Of a DNA stretch of 64,000 nt, positions 58,187 through 64,000 are shown in pieces. The stretch comes from Diadema setosum. Its lineage: Eukaryota > Echinodermata > Echinoidea > Diadematoida > Diadematidae. The position numbers and the translations under genes are program-made. The DNA lies in NCBI GenBank assembly GCA_033980235.1, contig CM067075.1, positions 23,569,061 through 23,633,060 of the forward strand, given 5' to 3'. Every line of letters starts with the position of its first letter. Positions within the stretch are counted from its first letter, which is position 1. The notes beneath the pieces are model-generated. The model made no database searches. It worked only from the letters and a program-made list of their open reading frames with translations, and was not told where the DNA came from.

Positions 58187-58723
58187 ATAGAGACCCCTGT
58201 TATATGTTCAAGACTGGCCCAGGCCAGCTATGTGTTGGCTTTTTTGTATATGTGCATACATGTGTGAACAGTCAAACAAAACTCGGGCTGGCCATGGGCC
58301 GCCTCCACTTAAGGCCACCTCTGGAGATGGTGTGAGGCCGGGCCGGCACCCCAGCTACAGTATAATGGTACCTGACCTGAGGCAGACCCTTGGCCGTTTT
58401 TTGAACTATGAGATTGACTGGTCACGTGACTTTCTGCAGGAAAAAATGCACGCAGTAGTATGACATTATTATGATGAATCCAAATAGGCCTACATGTATG
58501 TGCCACTGCCAAATGTTGTTTACCGAAAGGGCACTCCTACAGCAGAGTGAGGAAAGGCAACACTAAGCCAGCCCTTGTGTAAGAGAGGTCCATGAGGGGT
58601 GCTGTTGCTTGAGCCAGTCCGAAGCTCATTATGTGTAAAAAGTACATATATATGCAAAGTGGCCTCGGGCTGCCTTTCAGGTACAGTAATGTACATGTAC
58701 AGCATATAACAGGGGTCATAGAG
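58187..58723. mobile_element. ~535 bp inverted-repeat element
   Basis: AGACCCCTGTTATATG at the left mirrors CATATAACAGGGGTCAT at the right, with 'ccatagag'/'catagag' outside. Inside, 'gctggccatgggccgcctc' and 'gcctcgggctgcctttcag' are GC-rich mirrored pieces. Confidence 0.7.
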
Positions 58724-58880
58724 TACTAAGCAGTATGACAGTCATTGCTACGTGTGCAGGAAATGTTCCAGGTTTGGAGTACCAGTTGTACATATGTACA
58801 TTTTATTGTACGGTATGCCAAAAAGAAAAGGCTTGGAATTTGTATTGTAATAACCTGATCTGGCTATTGTGAGCTGGTGC

Positions 58881-59034
58881 ACTGGGGGGGGGGGGGGGGG
58901 GGGGTATTTCATAAAACGTTTTGTCAGATATTTTCTCTGACAAACTGTTACAAGTTACTGAAATCCTTGAATCTGATTGGCTGAAAGTAAATTTGTAATT
59001 TGTCAGACAAAACACTTCATGGAATGTCCCCCTG
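58881..59034. mobile_element. ~150 bp palindromic element with G-run and CCCCCTG ends
   Basis: The left end is a 22-base G run followed by TATTTCATAAAACGTTTTGT; the right end is ACAAAACACTTCATGGAATG followed by TCCCCCTG. 'ttgtcaga' occurs on both sides. The G run is probably an expanded version of the terminal CAGGGGGACA. Confidence 0.6.
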
Positions 59035-60264
59035 GTTTTGGCAAGGTGCATATTATTGGGTACCGGTACTGTTACGCTTTAATATTTCAGCCGACTGTAT
59101 TGCTCATGACACCAGGGGAGGCAAGAAAGATTTTTTTTTGTGGGGTTGAGCTTAACATACATGTAGAAGGTGCAAAACTATGAACATAGTACTGATTGAA
59201 AAAAAAAATCTCATACTATATCAAGCAAAAAATTACTGAATTTGTGACTATAGCAGACAGGTACAATTGTATTCACAACAAGAGAACTGTGTTGAGAAGT
59301 CATCATCAACAAGGGGGCCTTCAGTAATTAATTTTGTAGTGACACATGTTTCATGCTTAAGAATGTCAGAAGGGTGCAAGTCCAGTTGACCATGTCAAGA
59401 TGACAGATTACCAGTACTGTGGGCACTCTGTCACACCTAGTGCACATTAATCATAACACATACTTCAGCCAGCATTGTTTCATGCTCTTGCACTTCTTGA
59501 AGCTGTGATACCACTCATATGATCTTGCACAAGGAATAGGGGAGAATGAGTTTATAAGGAGTGTTAATCCTTTACAATTGCTCACATATGCACCTTCTAT
59601 GAGAAAAAAAAAACAAAACAAACAGAATTCATTTCAACAGAACAATGGACACTGCAGGGAAACAGTGGGTGCCTGCATTTAAACTGCACTTCACAAACAG
59701 TTGGTGAGTTTAAATCTTGTTGTTTCCATTCCTCATACAATGTACTCGATCATCAATGATGCCCATTCTAATTTGATTTTCTACCAGATTAATTTTAAAT
59801 TTTGTTACGAAATGGTTAGACAGGTAAGAAAAGGTGCATGCACTGTATGGTCTTGATGATATTTTAAACATCATTTGACAGAGCAGTATTATAAATTCAA
59901 TATAATGGATATTGTCATTCACTGAATGTGCATCAATGGATGACAATAATAGATGTACAGCTGTAGGAGCTACACTGTAAATGTCCACATCATACAAATA
60001 ATCCTTCACACAGAATTAGCAGAAAGTAATTTGATATATCAAAGGCATACATTACTTCCTACAACATGTAATAAACATTACATTTCACTGTGTTAAAGTA
60101 CAATGTATCTTGCACATTTTAGCAAATGTTTTGTCAAAAGACATTGATTTTTTTCCTGAAAAAATACCAAATTTCTGTAATGTTCTTTAAGGGACATTTG
60201 AAGTCACCAAGACAATTCAAAATTAGATTTAGTTCTATTCATTCTTTTATATACAGTAGCGCTC
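59035..60264. other. Unique AT-rich sequence; one 99-codon minus frame
   Basis: The frame at 60009-59710 (…NIHYIEFIILLCQMMFKISS…) has an ATG and a stop but no splice site, poly(A) signal or recognised motif. Probably chance. Confidence 0.4.
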
Positions 60265-60390
60265 ACGGTAACCTGTGTCACTCCCGCGTATTCCCGCGTG
60301 CTTCTTCGAGTGGATAAATCGGTGTTCACTTCCGACATACCTGCGGGGATACGCGGGAATACAGCGGGAGTACAACGCAGCGAGACCGCG
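60265..60390. repeat. First 'CGCGGGAG' repeat block
   Basis: CACTCCCGCGTATTCCCGCG and, inverted, GGATACGCGGGAATACAGCG. These are the same core motifs as the minisatellite from 61080, here in both orientations. Confidence 0.6.
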
Positions 60391-60800
60391 TGCGATTTAT
60401 CGTGTGGGAAACACGCCAAAACAGCCCGATGTACGATCAACGCAATGTATGAACAATGCTATGCTTCGCATGGCTGAGTGTGCGATTTGCGCTGTGTTGG
60501 CCTACAGACCGTACATCCTTGCACTAAGTTGCAGCGCGTGTGTTCTTGCAGACAAACCAGCTCAGTCACAGTTGCAATTTGCAGAGTAAGAAGAAAAGCA
60601 CGCGAAGAAAGCTGCCTAACTGTAATTTAATTTCACGTGCCAGCACATCGTACTAGTACCTCGCACGGAGGGCCCTGTAAGTAGCGAGGTTGGAGGGACT
60701 CGATTCTACCTTCCTGTCAGTCCACTGCACAAAACTGCAAAGCAGCAAGCAACAGTAACACGAATGAAGCAATGTTACAAGCACGTGATTTCCCGAAGTT
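60390..60800. other. CpG-rich flank of the minisatellite, no gene found
   Basis: It is CpG-richer than the rest of the right half, with GCACGTGAT at 60781 and scattered GCACGTG-like sites. Plus-strand GTAAG sites at 60586 and 60676 lack acceptors. A 104-codon frame spans it without recognisable features. It could be a promoter region, but no transcript end is visible. Confidence 0.3.
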
Positions 60801-60805
60801 TAGGT

Positions 60806-60960
60806 GATGAAACGTCGTAGACTCACAGAGAAATTAAAAAAAAAAAAAAACCTTTCTTTTCTAATTCGTGCACTCACCTCGTGACACATTTCCTGAGAAG
60901 AGTTCTTCTATCTTTGTCAATAAATTCACATCGAACCATGCAGTAATTTTCCAGAAAAAA
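60806..60960 (-). repeat. Embedded ~150 bp repeat, copy 1, with exon-like minus segment
   Basis: It starts GGTGATGAAACGTCGTAGAC. On the minus strand a frame related to LLPKIEEL-type copies (here NLLTKIEELFSGNVSR) runs into a GAG|GTGAGTGC donor near 60890. A pyrimidine tract made of 18 T lies upstream, but no clean AG follows it. The same block recurs at 62459 and 62835. Confidence 0.55.
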
Positions 60961-61079
60961 AAAAAAAAAAGATTCATCTTTAAACAATCAAATATTCCTG
61001 TACGGGGAAAAACTTGTGAAGAAATTTATACTACATGTACGGTATCCGTAAATCGCTACTCATTCTCGGGGAAGTTGCA

Positions 61080-61545
61080 CATCTCTCCCGTATTAAAGTG
61101 GAGGAGTGTGATCGAGGGAAACGCGGGAGTTACAAAACTCGCACCCCTCCCGTACTGAGAGCAGGTTGTGAGGGAAACGCAGGAGTTACAAAGCTCGCAC
61201 CCCTCCCATAGTGAGAGCGTGTTGTGCGGGAAACGCGGGAGTTACAAAGCTCGGATAACAAAGATCGTACCCCACCCGTATTAAGAGCAGGGTGTGAGGG
61301 AAACGCGGGAGTTACAAAGCTCGCACCCCTCCCATAGTGAGAGCGTGTTGTGCGGGAAACGCGGGAGTTACAAAGCTCGGATAACAAAGAGCGTACCCCA
61401 CCCGTATTAAGAGCAGGGTGTGAGGGAAACGCGGGAGTTACAAAGCTCGCACCCCTCCTATACTGACAGCGTGTTGTGTGGGAAACGCGGTAGTTACTAA
61501 AGCTCGTACCCCTGCCGTATTTTTTTGTGCCCGTTTACATTTCCT
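61080..61545. repeat. GC-rich minisatellite, main block
   Basis: Tandem units of about 54-60 bp: GGGAAACGCGGGAGTTACAA, then 'agctcgcacccctccc', 'gta(t/c)tgagagc(g/a)', '(t/g)gtgtg'. A longer variant of the unit includes 'ggataacaaagatcgtaccccacccgtattaagagcaggg' (seen in parts near 61250 and 61380). Seven to eight units are visible. Confidence 0.85.
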
Positions 61546-61984
61546 TTTTTTTTTTAATCAGGTGATGAAACATCGTAGACCAACAGAAAAGTAACGAAAA
61601 GCCTTTCTATTTCTTTTCTAATTTATGCACTTTTTCTACTGATCTAATCTTTTTCTGTTCTTCTTCTTCTAATTACTGTCAAATTACAGTAGACCTATTA
61701 GTATCATCACAACAACTTTTTTACTATAACCTCTGTAATTTTCTTTTGTGCAAGCAACAAACTATCTTTCTCTATCTTTCGTCTGCATGGGCACCAAGTG
61801 TTTTCTTTATTCAAGAGAAAAAAGAAAAAAAAATCACAAGCGTTGCGCTCAATCTACTTCCTTACGGTTATTATTGAGAAACTTCAATATACTATAGCAA
61901 CGATTGTACTAGAAATGCATATCAGCATCAAAGTAAGCCCATTTTCTATTATTCCTTGAGTTACAATAATCTCGCAGCCTTCCC

Positions 61985-62425
61985 TTGTTAACTCTATACC
62001 AGAGGAGGGATTACGGGGTAATTTCAAAGTTTGCGCTCTCTATTCAGTGGAGTGCGGTAAACGCGGGAGCACTAATCTTTTATCCCTCTCGTGATGCTCA
62101 GATGTTGAGGGAATACGCGGGAGGTACAAAAGCTTGCATGCCTTCCGTGTTCACTGGAGCGTACGCGGGAATCGCGGGAGCTACAATGTTTAATCTCGAC
62201 TCCTCCCGTGTTCACAGGAGGTTCATCAGTGGAGTGCGCTTCTGCGGTAAACGCGGGAGCACTAATCTCTCATCCCTCTCGTGATGCTCAGAGGAAGTTG
62301 AGGGAATACGCGGGAGTTACAAAGCTCGGATAACAAAGATCGTACCCCACCCGTATTAAGAGTAGGGAGTGAGGGAAACGCGGGGGTTACTATAAAGCTC
62401 GTACCCCTGCCGTATTATTTTGTGC
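61985..62425. repeat. GC-rich minisatellite, second block (diverged units)
   Basis: Units have 'gggaatacgcgggag', 'gtaaacgcgggagcacta', 'cccctc(c)cgtg' and 'ttcac(a/t)ggag'. A ~180-base segment (62060-62100 and 62230-62290) is duplicated: 'gcgggagcactaatct' and 'atccctctcgtgatgctcag'. Confidence 0.8.
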
Positions 62426-62458
62426 CCGTTTTACGTTTCTTTTCTTTTTTTTTAATCT

Positions 62459-62612
62459 GGTGATGAAACATCGTAGACCAACAGAAAAATAACAAAAAGG
62501 ATTTCTATTTCTTTTCTAATTTGTGCACTTACTCTGTGACACATTTTCTGGGTAAAGTTCTTCAATCTTTGGCAATAAATTCACATTCATACTTTTCTCG
62601 AAAAAAAAAAAT
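62459..62612 (-). repeat. Embedded ~150 bp repeat, copy 3, with exon-like minus segment
   Basis: GGTGATGAAACATCGTAGAC start. The minus frame reads MNVNLLPKIEELYPENVSQ and runs into A|GTAAGTGC near 62530. A T-run ending in CGAG upstream could serve as an acceptor. A partial copy without this segment is at 61560-61640. Confidence 0.55.
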
Positions 62613-62627
62613 TGTGTTGCACAATAG

Positions 62628-62795
62628 AAGTTGAGGGAATACGCGGGAGTTACAAAGCTCGGATAACAAAGATCGTACCCCACCCCAGGGTGTGAGGGAA
62701 ACGCGGGAGTTACAAAGCTCGTACCCCTCCCGTACTGAGAGCGTGTTGTGTGGGAAACGCGGGAGTTACTATAAAGCTCGTACCCCTGCCGTATT
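62628..62795. repeat. GC-rich minisatellite, third block
   Basis: Three units, nearly identical to those at 61230-61500, starting with GAGGGAATACGCGGGAGTTA. Confidence 0.8.
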
Positions 62796-62834
62796 ATTTT
62801 GTGCCCGTTTACATTTCCTTTTTTTTTTTTAATC

Positions 62835-62995
62835 AGGTGATGAAACATCGTAGACCAACAGAGAAATAACAAAAAGCCTTTCTATTTCTTTTATAATTTA
62901 TGCACTTGCTCCGAGACACATTTTCTGGGGAAAGTTCTTCAATCTTTGGCAATAAATTCACATTCATACTTTTCTCGAAAAAAAAAAAGATTGTG
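62835..62995 (-). repeat. Embedded ~150 bp repeat, copy 4
   Basis: It is nearly identical to the copy at 62459, with the minus frame MNVNLLPKIEELSPENVSR. The donor is changed to GCAAGTGC, so splicing would be weaker. Confidence 0.55.
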
Positions 62996-63459
62996 TTGCA
63001 CAATAAGCAACGAAATATTCTTGCTCGCATTTTCTTCTCTACAGTTATGGTTTAATGAGAAAAATAGCGATATTTCCTTATAGTTTAGGCTTTATTGAAA
63101 AAAAAAAAGAGTATGGTTGGATGTTTTGTGAACAACTGACATACACATTTGCACCAAAAGTGATATCCTGAAAATTTTTAAAATCATGATCATCAAATAG
63201 ATACAGTAAAATGTGATATATAATTTTTGTTTACTATATCCCTTTTTTCAATTAGATATAATTGCATTTCTTCAATTTCACAAGCTCTGAATCTTTGATC
63301 TAACAGTACCATTAATACAAAGTGCCTACATTTTTTTTCTTTTTTTTTCCACTCTTTTTTAGTGGCCTAAATCACTTAGCGATAATGGATATACTATAGT
63401 TAACGCATCATGGTGTGATAGAAAATTATTTTCTGGCACGGGGTATATCCCTTTCTCAT

Positions 63460-63815
63460 TTTCGCAGGAGTGACATAGCTCGTATCCCCCTCCTGTATTG
63501 AGAGTAGAGAGTGCCCCTCCCCCAACTGATACTTCATAAGTGATATCCAGAGTGCGTGACTACACGAGTGACGAGGTTCGTATCCCGCCCGTATTGAAAG
63601 TAGGGTGTGCAGGATTACGCGGGAACTTCAAAGCTGATTACCCCTCCTGTATCGAGAGAAGGGGCGCGGGAAAACGCGGGAGCAACAAAGGTCGTAATCA
63701 ACTTGCCTGTATTGTAATTACAAAATGCGGGAGCACGCGGGAGCTTCAAGGGTCGTTACCCGTCCCCTCCCTTATTGAGAGTTAAACAGGGAGAGCGGGA
63801 CTACACGGGAGCTAC
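63460..63815. repeat. GC-rich minisatellite, fourth block (degenerate)
   Basis: Looser units with 'cgcgggagc', 'caaagctg/gtcgt', 'cccctcctgtattgagag'. They end about 100 bases before the candidate exon at 63916. Confidence 0.7.
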
Positions 63816-63915
63816 TACCTTTCTTCTCATTTACATGACCACTTTCAGTGTTAATGCCTTCACAGACCACAGGCAATTATTGAAATTATAATAGGCATGC
63901 TTTATTTTCACTTAC

Positions 63916-64000
63916 CTTTCTCCTCACTTTCACGAAGAGTTTGTCGGTATATCATATCCTCACTTCCTTGACAGAATGCTTGCCCTTCCCATAAAGTCTT
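63916..64000 (-). CDS. Partial exon running off the right edge, unidentified protein
   Basis: On the minus strand a GAAAG|GTAAGTG donor (GT at 63915-63914) is preceded by 85 bases open in only one frame. The other two frames hit stops within 16 codons. The open frame reads 28 residues, rich in Glu, Gln and Arg, with a central SEDMIYRQTLRE, and ends in phase 1. The donor is close to consensus and the composition is protein-like, unlike the adjacent minisatellite. I do not recognise the family. It is upstream of and on the same strand as the sialyltransferase exons. Its phase does not obviously continue into the leader at 51779, so it is more likely a neighbouring gene. Confidence 0.45.

Noticed and set aside
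61080..61545. Regular repeat-spacer look, considered as a CRISPR array
   Set aside because: The units are contiguous variants without unique spacers, and the genome is clearly eukaryotic.

Overview
This is a 64 kb piece of a repeat-rich animal genome, most likely a marine deuterostome and probably an echinoderm. The evidence is AT-rich sequence with long introns, metazoan splice and poly(A) signals, many small inverted-repeat elements, long interspersed elements full of 'TTTGACC' motifs, and a gene of the deuterostome-type sialyltransferase family GT29. There are no bacterial operons, CRISPR arrays or convincing tRNA or rRNA genes. Most open frames of 60-100 codons are chance frames or lie inside repeats.

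The one gene I can name is on the minus strand. An exon at 51779-51097 encodes the start of a type II Golgi membrane protein: short cytosolic tail, signal anchor, long charged stem. About 12 kb downstream, an exon at 39142-38971 encodes the segment that begins the lumenal catalytic region of ST6GALNAC1/2-type alpha-2,6-sialyltransferases (Cys-Pro start, Trp-Phe, His-Tyr, Pro-Phe-Gly-Phe). Both exons have clean splice sites and compatible phase. I found no exon for sialylmotif L or S in the remaining 38.9 kb, so the catalytic end probably lies beyond the left edge.

Other gene evidence is weaker. A plus-strand gene 3' end (12737-12815 and 13926-14073) has strong splice sites, a possible C-terminal membrane segment and an AATAAA. 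Two plus-strand exon-like segments lie at 5547 and 6047. A small minus-strand ORF with a poly(A) signal lies at 32025-31789. A minus-strand exon with a textbook donor runs off the right edge (63916-64000).

The rest is a dense collection of non-autonomous mobile elements: fold-back elements (472-1036, 1901-2470, 4685-5253); about ten copies of a 93 bp TTAA-flanked element; three copies of a ~775 bp element carrying repeated GGTTAGTAACGTTAC; two long elements with nuclear-receptor-like DR1 arrays (20414-22090, 53276-54580) and a shorter relative (52440-52950); a pogo-like TA-flanked element (13183-13690); and several GC-rich terminal-inverted-repeat elements (15892-16438, 23687-24026, 30599-31498, 48211-48792). 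The right end (60.2-63.8 kb) is a GC-rich minisatellite field with an embedded ~150 bp repeat that carries an exon-like segment. Other points are a CpG-rich block at 14.74-15.30 kb and a cluster of three RFX-type X-boxes at 25.87-26.19 kb.
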